Below, one piece after another: positions 1-6,657 of a stretch of DNA of 10,168 nt. This DNA is from Deltaproteobacteria bacterium. GTDB lineage: Bacteria; Desulfobacterota; Desulfarculia; Adiutricales; JAGVGV01. A program made the position numbers and the translations under genes. The first letter of the stretch is position 1; every line of letters begins with the position of its first letter. Below the pieces are notes generated by a model that was given only the letters and a program-made list of their open reading frames with translations, ran no database searches and had not been told where the DNA came from. The DNA lies in NCBI GenBank assembly GCA_020056895.1, contig JAGVGV010000711.1, positions 1 through 10,168 of the forward strand, read 5' to 3'.

Positions 1-1
1 A

Positions 2-1228
2 ATGCGGACATCGAGGGAAACCTGGCTGCGGATCGAACCTCAAGGGTTTGAAGTGAAAACCTCGGGCGCCGGAGGCCGGTACGAACGAAAGGTGGACCTG
101 CCCGACCCCTGGGTTCGCGGCTTTTTGAACCTTCAGGCCGCCATGGCTTCCCCCGGCACAAGAGTTCAAGTGCGGCCGGTGGACCTTTTGGCCGCCATCC
201 GGTTCCTTCGGTACACCAAGGCCAAGGTGTCCCCCCGGGGCCTGCGGTATGAATTCGATCCGGACCAGGGCGCGAAGATCGTTCTGGAACCATGGGAGCG
301 GGCTTTTCCGCTCAAAGGGGCCGACCACGGGTACACTCAGCCCCACGTGATCCGGACCTTCGGCCGCCGGCGGTTGAAATTGATCGAACCCCTTCTGCCT
401 TTCGCCGATCAGGTGACGGTATATCTGAAAGGTCGGGCTCTGCCCAGTTTCTACGCCGTTCATCTGGAAGGCCTGACGTTCGTGCTGGGGATGACCGGCT
501 TCGGCGGCCAGAATTGGTCCGAAGCCTATGGGTTCCATCTGGCTTCCGGGCCGGAACCGGCCGATGGCCCCCTTCTGGAACAAGCCCTGGTTCTGCTGAA
601 GGAACGCTATAAAATCCGTTCACGCGACCTAGCGGACAATCTGAACGTCGATCCGGCAACCGCGGAACGCCTGTTGATCCGGCTTTGCCGCCAGGGACGG
701 GCGATCTACGACGTGGAACAAAGGGAATTCAGGCACCGGGAACTCTTTGATATCCCCATCGACGAGGCCCGGCTGTTCCCGCCCGACCCCCGGCTGGACC
801 AGGCCCGGCGCTGGACCACCGAAGGCCGCGTAGAGGTGGATGATTGCCGGCCCCGGGAAACCCGGAAAACGAAAAAGCTGAAAACGCCGGACGGCCCCAT
901 TCTGAGGGAAATCATTTATCGGGATCATCTGGTCCAGGGAACGGCCGGGGGCGTGGGACCCACCGAGATCGTGATCAACCAATACGGCCGGATCATCTTT
1001 GGCGTCTGCCCCTGCGATTTTTTCCGGGACAACCTGCTGAATCAGGGTCCTTGCGCCCATATGCTGGCCCTGTTCGGCGCCAGCGATTCCTTGCGCCGGG
1101 ACCTGGCCACGTCGCGGGAAGCCGAACCGGACCCGGCGAAGGCAACAGGACGACCCCCCGTTGCCGCCGGCGCCAACGGTTTCCGAGTCGAATCCGATGA
1201 TCCCATCGATCTGGAGGACGAGGCCTGA
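2..1228 (+). CDS. SWIM zinc-finger protein with winged-helix-like segment (possibly 5'-partial)
   Basis: The reading frame starts at an ATG one base into the window, so the true N-terminus may lie upstream; 408 residues are visible. The clearest motif is C336-x-C338-x12-C351-x-H353, which fits the SWIM zinc-finger pattern (CxC...CxH), a fold linked to DNA or protein binding. Residues about 190-250 look like a winged helix: a helix-turn-helix-like stretch (SRDLADNLNVDPATAERLL) followed by a short strand region. Residues about 90-185 form an unassigned domain rich in aromatic and glycine residues. The C-terminal 50 residues are low-complexity and acidic. SWIM proteins of this general build often sit beside MoxR-type AAA ATPase and VWA-domain genes in bacteria. 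Such neighbours, if present, would be left of the window, so that link is inference. The SWIM call is firm; the cellular role is unknown. Confidence 0.8.
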   Translation: MRTSRETWLRIEPQGFEVKTSGAGGRYERKVDLPDPWVRGFLNLQAAMASPGTRVQVRPVDLLAAIRFLRYTKAKVSPRGLRYEFDPDQGAKIVLEPWERAFPLKGADHGYTQPHVIRTFGRRRLKLIEPLLPFADQVTVYLKGRALPSFYAVHLEGLTFVLGMTGFGGQNWSEAYGFHLASGPEPADGPLLEQALVLLKERYKIRSRDLADNLNVDPATAERLLIRLCRQGRAIYDVEQREFRHRELFDIPIDEARLFPPDPRLDQARRWTTEGRVEVDDCRPRETRKTKKLKTPDGPILREIIYRDHLVQGTAGGVGPTEIVINQYGRIIFGVCPCDFFRDNLLNQGPCAHMLALFGASDSLRRDLATSREAEPDPAKATGRPPVAAGANGFRVESDDPIDLEDEA

Positions 1229-1236
1229 TCCGGATC

Positions 1237-1260
1237 GGGGCGGGGCCATCACCCCGCTCC
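1237..1260. terminator. GC-rich hairpin between convergent genes
   Basis: A 9-bp stem (GGGGCGGGG paired with CCCCGCTCC, one G-U pair) closes a 6-nt loop, just past the stop of the SWIM gene and before the stop of the convergent hydrolase gene. The position suits a bidirectional terminator. No T-tract follows on either strand, so it may only block 3' exonucleases or depend on Rho. Confidence 0.35.
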
Positions 1261-1301
1261 CCCCGGAAACCGTCAGGATTCCCTCCGTCCCGATCCACCC
1301 T

Positions 1302-1967
1302 CTACAGCATCGGAAAATACATTTCGCGAATGGTTTTGAAATTCTGAGCCACGTTGGGCCGGCCGATGATCGCGGGGCCGTGGCCGGGCAGAATGATGTC
1401 GATCTCCAGGCCGGACATGCGTTCGATGCTTTCCTTCAGCTTCCGGCCGCTGCCTCCGGGAAAATCCGTCCGGCCCACTCCTTGAGCAAAAATCAGATCG
1501 CCGGTAATCAAAGCCTTGATTTCGGGCCAGTACAGACAGATCGACCCCGGGCTGTGGCCGGGAGTATGGTACACCTGGAAGGTCTTGCCGCCCACGGTCA
1601 GGTCGCCTTCGCGTAGATGCAGGTCGATCTTCACTTCGGGCATGGGCAGCCCCATGGACTGGAAAAAGGCGGGGCCGATTTTTTTCAAATACGCCTCGTC
1701 TTCGGGATGAAGCGCCAGCCGGGCGCCAAGCTGGGCCAGATCGGGGCCCGCTTCCATGTGGTCCGGATGGCAATGAGTAAAAAGAACCATGCCGATGTCG
1801 TCCATGGCGAACCCATCGGCGGTCATGGCGCGTTCCAGATAGGGAAAGGGGCGTTTGTGGCCGGGATCGATCAGGACTTTGACCGGTCCGCCGATCATGA
1901 TACTGTTGCAATTGTTCTGGGTGTAGTTTTCCCAGGGGTAGAAAAACAGATCGGGGGCGATTTTCAT
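1302..1967 (-). CDS. Metallo-beta-lactamase-fold hydrolase (glyoxalase II-like)
   Basis: This 221-residue protein carries the full metal-ligand set of the metallo-beta-lactamase superfamily. H65-x-H67-x-D69-H70 lies in THCHPDH, H138 in HTPGHSPGS, D157 in TGDLIF and H196 in LPGHG, so a binuclear (typically zinc) hydrolase is expected. The GVGRTDFPGGS stretch (163-173) is typical of the hydroxyacylglutathione hydrolase/persulfide dioxygenase-like branch, so thioester hydrolysis is a reasonable guess, but the substrate cannot be read from sequence. There is no signal peptide, so it is cytoplasmic. I chose the ATG at 1967 because GGGAG (plus-strand 1975-1979) lies 7 nt before it; the frame also extends upstream to a TTG at 2009 without a comparable ribosome site. 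It is divergent from the FecR-like gene and convergent with the SWIM gene, so it is probably monocistronic. Confidence 0.92.
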   Translation of the reverse strand: MKIAPDLFFYPWENYTQNNCNSIMIGGPVKVLIDPGHKRPFPYLERAMTADGFAMDDIGMVLFTHCHPDHMEAGPDLAQLGARLALHPEDEAYLKKIGPAFFQSMGLPMPEVKIDLHLREGDLTVGGKTFQVYHTPGHSPGSICLYWPEIKALITGDLIFAQGVGRTDFPGGSGRKLKESIERMSGLEIDIILPGHGPAIIGRPNVAQNFKTIREMYFPML

Positions 1968-2060
1968 CGGCCTGCTCCCAAGGTGGTTTTGGAAACAAAG
2001 CATAGCCAAGCATCGAGGTCGGGGTCAAGTCCCGGCTGGTTGGGGCGCGGAGGTTTTACC

Positions 2061-3101
2061 ATGAAGCGCACGGTGGGGATCGTGATTCTGATGGGGTTTA
2101 TCGGCCTGGGCTGGGGCGGCGGGCCGGTTTGGGCCGAAGACGCGGCCATGGTGACCGACCTTTCGGGCGGTCCGGCCCGGTACTCGGGCGGCGAAAAAAA
2201 TGACCGGGCCTTGGGGCTGATGGATTTTCTGGCCGAAGGCGACCGGATCACCCTGGACCCCGGCGCGGTTCTGGTGATCCACTATTTCACTTCCGGCAAA
2301 CGGGAACGGCTGACCGGCCCTGGATCCCTGGTGGTGACCCCGGACCAAAGCCTGGTGGAAGGCCTGAAGGTGGAAACATCCCAATCGACCTTGCCCGTTC
2401 CCGCCGCCATGGTGGGGTCCGATACCCAGCATGTGGGCGCGACGGCCCTTAAAAGCATGACCCCCCCCAGTTCAGGGCGGATGGCATCGTCCGTCCCGAA
2501 CCTCCGGGGTGATGACCTGTTCGGCGAAGAACCCGCGTCCGGACCTTTGGCCGACCGCCGGGAAGCCTTCAAGAATCAATGCCTGGGCGAAGGACGGATT
2601 CTCCCTTTGAACCTGTTCAAAACCGCCGTTCTGGACCCATCGCCCCCCCGCTGGGTTCCCGTTCCCAAAGCGGCGCGGTACCGCCTGGTTCTGAAAGACG
2701 ACAAGGGCAAAAAGATGGCCTCCCGCGAAACCAAAAACCCATCCTGCCCTCTGACCGGATGGACCTTCCAGGACGAACGGTGGTACTCATGGACCGTGGA
2801 CGCCCTTACGGCCAAAGGTCGGGTAGTGGCTTCGGGCGGCGGTACCTTCCTTCGGCTGGGACCGGACCGCCGGAAGGCTTTGGCCGAAGCCGAATTGAAG
2901 ATTCGCTTCAAAACGACTCCGGGATCGGCGGAAGAACGTATTCAACTGGCCCTGGTTCACCAGGAATTCGGTCTGTATGACCAGGCCGCCGATACCCTCC
3001 GGCCTCTGGCGGTTCAAAACCCCGGCACCGGCGGCCTTACCCGTCGGATGAACCTTTTGGACCCATCCCGGATGGTCACGGCGGCCTTGCCCACGCTTTA
3101 G
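2061..3101 (+). CDS. Secreted FecR-like domain protein
   Basis: This 346-residue protein begins with a signal peptide: MKR, a hydrophobic core at 5-20 and a likely signal peptidase I site after VWA (about residue 25), so it should be periplasmic. Residues about 28-95 resemble a FecR-type beta domain: LxEGDRITLDPGAVLVI, then a GKRERLTGPGSLVV segment. In this family such domains occur in many envelope proteins besides true FecR sensors. Residues 100-165 are Ser/Pro-rich linker. Residues about 195-275 are a second beta-rich region with conserved-looking Trp residues. The C-terminus (about 290-330) is TPR-like helical (RIQLALVHQEFGLYDQAADTL). The ATG at 2061 is preceded by GGAGG with 7-nt spacing; the frame stays open upstream, but only this start gives a signal peptide. 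A 17-nt gap to the macro-domain gene suggests co-transcription. Its function is unknown. Confidence 0.82.
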   Translation: MKRTVGIVILMGFIGLGWGGGPVWAEDAAMVTDLSGGPARYSGGEKNDRALGLMDFLAEGDRITLDPGAVLVIHYFTSGKRERLTGPGSLVVTPDQSLVEGLKVETSQSTLPVPAAMVGSDTQHVGATALKSMTPPSSGRMASSVPNLRGDDLFGEEPASGPLADRREAFKNQCLGEGRILPLNLFKTAVLDPSPPRWVPVPKAARYRLVLKDDKGKKMASRETKNPSCPLTGWTFQDERWYSWTVDALTAKGRVVASGGGTFLRLGPDRRKALAEAELKIRFKTTPGSAEERIQLALVHQEFGLYDQAADTLRPLAVQNPGTGGLTRRMNLLDPSRMVTAALPTL

Positions 3102-3118
3102 AAAAGGAACCGAACCCC

Positions 3119-3676
3119 TTGCCGATCGTGGATGTTCTGGCCGAAGGCGCCCTGGAAGCGCCGGCCGACGCCCTGGTAAACCCCGCCAACCGGCAGCCGA
3201 CCCTGTGGTGGGGGTCCCATGTATCGGAAGCCATTTACCGCCGGGCCGGAAGCCAGGTCCGGCGGGAACGGAAAGCCCATGGGACCATTGGCCTGGGCGA
3301 CGCGGTGGTCACGTCCGGAGGCCTTTTGCCGTTCCGGTACATCATCCACGCGGCCGTGCTCGATGTTTGGGACCTGAACCCCCTCTTTTTATTGAGGCTC
3401 CGTCAGCGCACATCGGATGGCGTTCTGGCCCGGGCCGCTCGAAACAGCTTGATCCTGGCCGATTCCCTGCCCGTGACCGGCCTCGTTTTCACGCCCATGG
3501 GGTCCGGCGTTGGGGCCATGCCGCTGGAACGGTGCGCCCGGATCCTGCTGGGCGAAGTCCAGGCCTTCCAGGCCTCCCATCCGAACACCGGTCTCCACCG
3601 AGTGCTGTTCGCGGTGAAAACGACGAGCGCCCGGGATGTGTTCCTTCAAGTCGGGACGTCCTTGAATCTCTTTTAA
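3119..3676 (+). CDS. Divergent macro-domain (ADP-ribose-binding fold) protein
   Basis: The 185-residue protein is essentially one macro domain. Recognisable landmarks are D17-ALVNPAN (canonical DAIVNAAN), EAIYRRAG (37-44; canonical AIHxxAG), GDAVVTSGGLLPFRYIIHAAV (60-80) and GSGVGAMP (128-135; canonical LGTGxxGxP phosphate loop). Macro domains bind ADP-ribose or related nucleotides, and some remove ADP-ribose from proteins. The glycine-rich catalytic loop (usually GGGGV) is replaced here by LWWGSHV (29-35), so activity or ligand may differ. No signal peptide is seen, so it is cytoplasmic, although its upstream partner is secreted. The start is a TTG at 3119 with AAGGAA at 3104-3109 before it; a GTG at 3128 is the alternative. 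It follows the FecR-like gene by 17 nt and is probably in the same operon. No ADP-ribosyltransferase or toxin gene is visible nearby. Confidence 0.75.
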   Translation: MPIVDVLAEGALEAPADALVNPANRQPTLWWGSHVSEAIYRRAGSQVRRERKAHGTIGLGDAVVTSGGLLPFRYIIHAAVLDVWDLNPLFLLRLRQRTSDGVLARAARNSLILADSLPVTGLVFTPMGSGVGAMPLERCARILLGEVQAFQASHPNTGLHRVLFAVKTTSARDVFLQVGTSLNLF

Positions 3677-3710
3677 TTTCGGCGCGGCCGTCGGGCCGTC
3701 CCCTGGCGCG

Positions 3711-3732
3711 TTGGCAAGAAAATTGCTATATT
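3711..3732 (+). promoter_or_regulatory. Candidate promoter: extended -10 (TGCTATATT) overlapping a sigma54-like -24/-12 element
   Basis: TTGGCAAG-AAAA-TTGCT at 3711-3727 fits the sigma54 pattern, with GG at 3713-3714, exactly ten bases, then GC at 3725-3726. The same DNA holds TGC-TATATT (3724-3732), an extended -10 for the housekeeping sigma factor. Either would start transcription at about 3738-3741, on or next to the ATG at 3741. No SD is present, which supports a leaderless or near-leaderless mRNA. The two readings cannot be separated by sequence alone. Confidence 0.5.
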
Positions 3733-3740
3733 TTTCCAAC

Positions 3741-4592
3741 ATGAAACGAATCTATTTATTTCCATCGATCCTGCTCCTGGCCGGGCTGTTGGTTTCCGGC
3801 CCGGGCGCGGACGCGGCGTTCGGAGCCGACCTTTCGGTCGAAAACCATCGAGCCCTCGAACAGGCCGGCCTGGGACCGGATGGGCTCAAGGCGTACCTGG
3901 ACCTGTTGGACCAGCCCGGCCGGCGAAGGGCCGTCCCCGCCGTTCCGGACATCACCGGACTGTTGGTTTCGGGGTTCGACGAAGAGGCGGTGATCCTGTT
4001 TTTGGAAATGGAACGAGCCAGCGGGCATCTGGTCCGAGCGCCCCTGACCGTTCGGGAACTGACGCTTTTGAAGAACCGGGGCGTCAAACCGGAAACGCTG
4101 AAAGCGTTGATGGTGCAGGAAATCGTGGCCGCGGGCCGGAACGAACCCTCGGGTGCGGAACGGCCTTTGCACCTGGAACCCGTTACGCCGCCGGAAAAAG
4201 CTCCGGTTTCGGAAAAACCGCCGGCTCCGGGCAAGCAGGCCGTTCCGGAAACCCCAAAGGCCGTGGAAACCGGCCCATCCCCGGGATCGAACCTGGCTTC
4301 CGGACAACCGGAGCCTTCGGGGCCCCAAACGAGTCCGGGCGTTGTTACCTCTCCGCCGCAAAAACCCATCCTGGGCCGGGAAATCGTAACCCAGCCCGAC
4401 GGCCGCAAGGTGATCATTTACCGCTCGGGCCGGCACATCAATCCGGTGGAAGAAGTGACCACGGATGAAGACGGACGGAAACAATTGATTTACCGCGTGG
4501 GCGACCCCGACCGCCCCGACCCGGCGGAAGAAAAACGCAAACGCGAAGAATTGGAACACGCCTTGCTCTTACTGAGGGCTTTACGGGAATAG
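3741..4592 (+). CDS. Secreted proline-rich protein with two C-terminal DGRK-type repeats, function unknown
   Basis: I do not recognise a family. The 283-residue product starts with a good signal peptide (MKRIYLFPSILLLAGLLVSG, likely cut near AFGA, about residue 32) and has no lipobox cysteine, so it is periplasmic or exported. Residues about 33-135 are helical and leucine-rich, with two similar segments (LEQAGLGPDGLKAYLDLL and LKNRGVKPETLKALMV) that look like diverged repeats of one helical motif. Residues about 140-210 are a Pro/Glu/Lys/Ser-rich linker typical of cell-wall-spanning or extended periplasmic regions. The C-terminus carries two related units, PDGRKVIIYRSG and EDGRKQLIYRVG, then a charged helix. 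The ATG at 3741 is chosen because the signal peptide starts there; an upstream in-frame TTG (3711) lies inside the promoter-like element. There is no SD. Confidence 0.7.
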   Translation: MKRIYLFPSILLLAGLLVSGPGADAAFGADLSVENHRALEQAGLGPDGLKAYLDLLDQPGRRRAVPAVPDITGLLVSGFDEEAVILFLEMERASGHLVRAPLTVRELTLLKNRGVKPETLKALMVQEIVAAGRNEPSGAERPLHLEPVTPPEKAPVSEKPPAPGKQAVPETPKAVETGPSPGSNLASGQPEPSGPQTSPGVVTSPPQKPILGREIVTQPDGRKVIIYRSGRHINPVEEVTTDEDGRKQLIYRVGDPDRPDPAEEKRKREELEHALLLLRALRE

Positions 4593-4604
4593 CGGGTTCT
4601 TGTA

Positions 4605-4622
4605 CGCCTTTCGTGAAAGGCG
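4605..4622. other. Perfect 18-nt inverted repeat (hairpin) after the proline-rich gene
   Basis: CGCCTTTC, GT, GAAAGGCG is a perfect 8-bp arm palindrome starting 13 nt after the stop codon. With a sterically relaxed loop it forms CGCCTT/AAGGCG. No T-run follows, so it is a weak intrinsic terminator at best. It could also be a 3'-end stabiliser or a regulator binding site. Confidence 0.5.
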
Positions 4623-4631
4623 GCGAGCGCC

Positions 4632-4674
4632 AACCCCTCGCGCCCTTGGGGGATTGAACGGGTGTGAGGGGGTT
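4632..4674. other. Long imperfect hairpin in the 4593-4866 non-coding stretch
   Basis: AACCCCTCGCGCCC (4632-4645) pairs with GGGTGTGAGGGGGTT (4660-4674) over 14 bp, with two G-U pairs and one bulged G, closing a 14-nt loop (4646-4659). It follows a smaller hairpin and precedes the glycosyltransferase promoter. No tRNA or known riboswitch core was recognised. It may be a Rho-type 3' end or a small structured RNA. Confidence 0.45.
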
Positions 4675-4782
4675 CCCGAAGGGTTCGATTGCATGAAGCT
4701 AAGGAACACAAGCCCCCTTTACCGCGCAACCGCCCTCACCCCGCCGCCTGGGACATAACGGAATGCTTTCCCAACAATCGTG

Positions 4783-4811
4783 TTTCCCTGGTTGTCCCTT
4801 TGAGGTATAGT
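4783..4811 (+). promoter_or_regulatory. Candidate sigma70 promoter for the glycosyltransferase
   Basis: TATAGT at 4806-4811 is a good -10. TTTCCC at 4783-4788 is a poor -35 at 17-bp spacing, so an activator may be needed. The predicted start is about 4818-4819, giving a leader of about 50 nt before the ATG at 4867. Confidence 0.45.
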
Positions 4812-4818
4812 GAGGAAT

Positions 4819-4838
4819 GGAACCTTCGGCAAGGTTCC
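4819..4838 (+). promoter_or_regulatory. 5'-leader stem-loop of the glycosyltransferase mRNA
   Basis: GGAACCTT-CGGC-AAGGTTCC is a perfect 8-bp stem with a tetraloop. It begins where the TATAGT promoter is expected to start transcription, so the mRNA would begin with a capped stem. A second small hairpin, CCCC-AAA-GGGG (4846-4856), follows, and its 3' arm is the best SD-like G-run before the ATG (10 nt away). The leader could stabilise the mRNA or tune initiation. Confidence 0.45.
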
Positions 4839-4866
4839 TTATGCTCCCCAAAGGGGCGGCCAGGGT

Positions 4867-6084
4867 ATGCAGGTTCGGGAGATCAATCCGGAAGGGGTAA
4901 CCGAAGCCGACGTCGTGATCGGCATTCCTTCCTATAACGAAGCGGCCAACATCGCCTTTCCCACCCTAAAGGCCAACGAAGGCCTGATCCGGTATTTCGG
5001 CAAGCGCCGATCGGTAATCATCAACTGCGACAACAATTCGGACGACGACACGCCCAACGTGTTCCTGGCCACGGCCACGGATGTGCCAAAAATCTGCCTG
5101 CTGACCGAACCCGGGGTCCGAGGCAAGGGAAACAACCTGAGGAACCTTTTTCGCAAGGCCCTGGAACTGGGGGCCCGGTCCGTGGCGGTGGTGGACGCGG
5201 ACCTGAAAAGCATCACCCCTCAGTGGATCAAGCATCTGGCCGAACCGCTGGATAACGATTTCGGGTTCGTCACGCCCCTTTACGTCCGCCACAAATACGA
5301 TGGCACGATCACCAATTCGATCGCCTATCCCCTTACTCGCTGCCTGTACGGCCGGCGCGTCCGGCAGCCCATTGGCGGGGATTTCGGGTTTTCGGGCAAC
5401 ATGGCCGAAATTTTCAATCTGGCCAACCACTGGAGCCCGTACGTGGGCAATTTCGGCATCGATATCTGGATGACCACCCTGGCCATGAACCATTCCATCC
5501 CCATCTGCCAATCCTTCATGGGCCGGCCGAGAATCCACAAGCCCAAGGCGGCCGAGCACACGTCCGGGGCCCTGTTCCGCGAAGTGGTGGGCGCGGTTTT
5601 CGAAATGATGATCCCCTACGCTCCGTTCTGGAAGCGGATCCGGCACAGCCGGCCCACCTCCATCTACGGCTTTGGTTTGGGCGAATCCGAAATGCCGCCT
5701 CCGGTCAACGTCAACCAGGCCGCCTTGTACGACCGGATGGCCGAAGGTTTCAAAACCTGTCTGGATTTGTGGCGCGAAATCTTTTCGGATGACGTGTACG
5801 GCCAGATACTGGACGCCCGGTCCGCCAGCCTGGACCGGTTCGATTTCCCCATCCGAACCTGGGTTCGCGTTCTGTTCGAAACGGCGGTGGCGTTCAAAAA
5901 AAGCCCGGCCCAGGACCGGGACCGGCTGCTTGAAGCGCTGGCGCCCCTGTACTACGGCAAAACCCTTTCCTTCGTGCGGAAAACGGAACGGATGACCATT
6001 CAGCAGACCGAGGAATTCATCGAAAACGAATGCGTGGTGTTCGAAGAGAACAAACCGTACCTGGTGGAACGCTGGCCTCTATGA
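4867..6084 (+). CDS. GT-A glycosyltransferase, mannosylglycerate synthase-like (GT78/GT81-type)
   Basis: The protein has 405 residues. The N-terminus has the GT-A nucleotide-sugar fold: VVIGIPSYNEAANI (16-29), the acceptor/nucleotide loop G83-VRGKGNN and the metal-binding D110-A-D112. Downstream it carries QPIGGDFGFSG (167-177), FGID (D199) and RIHKPK (H224). From memory these line up with the QPLGGE, WGID and AHR motifs of Rhodothermus mannosylglycerate synthase (GT78), where the Asp is a proposed catalytic residue and the His a metal ligand. The last 160 residues are helical, as in that enzyme. The likely reaction is transfer of a sugar from a nucleotide sugar to a small acceptor such as glycerate or phosphoglycerate, retaining configuration; the donor and acceptor are inferred. 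It is cytoplasmic with no membrane segment. The ATG at 4867 is preferred over an in-frame GTG at 4810, which overlaps the -10 box. A receiver gene follows 67 nt later. Confidence 0.8.
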   Translation: MQVREINPEGVTEADVVIGIPSYNEAANIAFPTLKANEGLIRYFGKRRSVIINCDNNSDDDTPNVFLATATDVPKICLLTEPGVRGKGNNLRNLFRKALELGARSVAVVDADLKSITPQWIKHLAEPLDNDFGFVTPLYVRHKYDGTITNSIAYPLTRCLYGRRVRQPIGGDFGFSGNMAEIFNLANHWSPYVGNFGIDIWMTTLAMNHSIPICQSFMGRPRIHKPKAAEHTSGALFREVVGAVFEMMIPYAPFWKRIRHSRPTSIYGFGLGESEMPPPVNVNQAALYDRMAEGFKTCLDLWREIFSDDVYGQILDARSASLDRFDFPIRTWVRVLFETAVAFKKSPAQDRDRLLEALAPLYYGKTLSFVRKTERMTIQQTEEFIENECVVFEENKPYLVERWPL

Positions 6085-6151
6085 CCCCCTTCTGGGTGAC
6101 CCATGAGGGAAAACCGGCCCCATCCGGGCAAATCCCCTCCGGAGGTTCGAC

Positions 6152-6520
6152 ATGCCCAAAAAAATCCTGATCGTGGATGACGAGGAACACATCCGTTTTC
6201 TGTATTCCGAAGAATTGGCCGAGGAGGGCTATCAGGTTATCACCGCCGAAAGCGGGTTCCGGCTGCTTGAACGGATTGAAGAGGAAAAGCCGGACCTGGT
6301 GGTTCTGGATATCAAGATGGTCGATTTCAACGGGCTGGATATTCTTCAGGATATCCGTAACAAGTACTATGACCTCCCGGTGATACTCTGTACCGCGTAC
6401 GATACCTTCAAGGAAGACATGAAGTCCATCGCCGCGGACCATTACGTGATCAAAAGTTTCGATCTGACCGAACTGAAAAGCCGCATCGCCCAGGCCCTGG
6501 ATTCGGGCCTGACGGAATAA
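6152..6520 (+). CDS. Single-domain response regulator (CheY/Spo0F-like receiver)
   Basis: The 122-residue protein is only a receiver domain. The acidic pocket D9-D10, phospho-acceptor D53 (VVLDIKM), switch T81 and conserved K101 are all present, so phosphorylation by a histidine kinase is expected. Two features differ from the usual pattern. The residue after K101 is Ser (KSFD) instead of the cis-proline KPF, and DxxMP is DIKMVD. With no output domain it must act by protein contact, as CheY or Spo0F do. The start has GGAGG (6141-6145) with 6-nt spacing, and the SD sits in a CCTCCGGAGG palindrome (6136-6145). No kinase is in the window. It follows the glycosyltransferase by 67 nt, so co-transcription and control of that enzyme or its pathway are possible but unproven. 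Confidence 0.92.
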   Translation: MPKKILIVDDEEHIRFLYSEELAEEGYQVITAESGFRLLERIEEEKPDLVVLDIKMVDFNGLDILQDIRNKYYDLPVILCTAYDTFKEDMKSIAADHYVIKSFDLTELKSRIAQALDSGLTE

Positions 6521-6600
6521 GTGCGCGGGAAACGGAACCGGGAAGGGGCAGGACGGCCAGCCGCCGCCCAGCCCCTCCTCCCGGCCATTCGGAACGCCGT

Positions 6601-6638
6601 GAACGAAGCTCCACCCGTAATAGGCCGGGCCTTCGTTC
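6601..6638. other. Inverted repeat upstream of the dGTPase gene
   Basis: GAACGAAG (6601-6608) and CTTCGTTC (6631-6638) are perfect 8-bp arms around a 22-nt loop, ending 19 nt before the dGTPase ATG. They could be a leader hairpin, a repressor operator or the 3' end of the receiver transcript. No T-tract follows. The rest of 6521-6657 shows no gene. Confidence 0.35.
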
Positions 6639-6657
6639 CGGGCCACAAGGTCGGACC

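Noticed and set aside
629..1252. 207-codon reverse frame opposite the SWIM gene
   Set aside because: No recognisable motif or SD, and it overlaps the convincing zinc-finger coding frame.
1617..2060. Upstream extension of the FecR-like frame by 148 codons
   Set aside because: It runs antisense through the MBL hydrolase gene; the ATG at 2061 has a strong SD and starts a signal peptide.
4680..4700. GGTTCGATT resembling a tRNA T-loop
   Set aside because: No matching T-stem, anticodon arm or acceptor stem could be built around it.
4810..4866. GTG start extending the glycosyltransferase by 19 residues
   Set aside because: The GTG overlaps the TATAGT box and the added residues encode the leader hairpins.
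4689..4937. Short forward frame of 82 codons overlapping the glycosyltransferase start
   Set aside because: It crosses the promoter, leader hairpins and the real gene in another frame, and its composition is unlike the neighbours.
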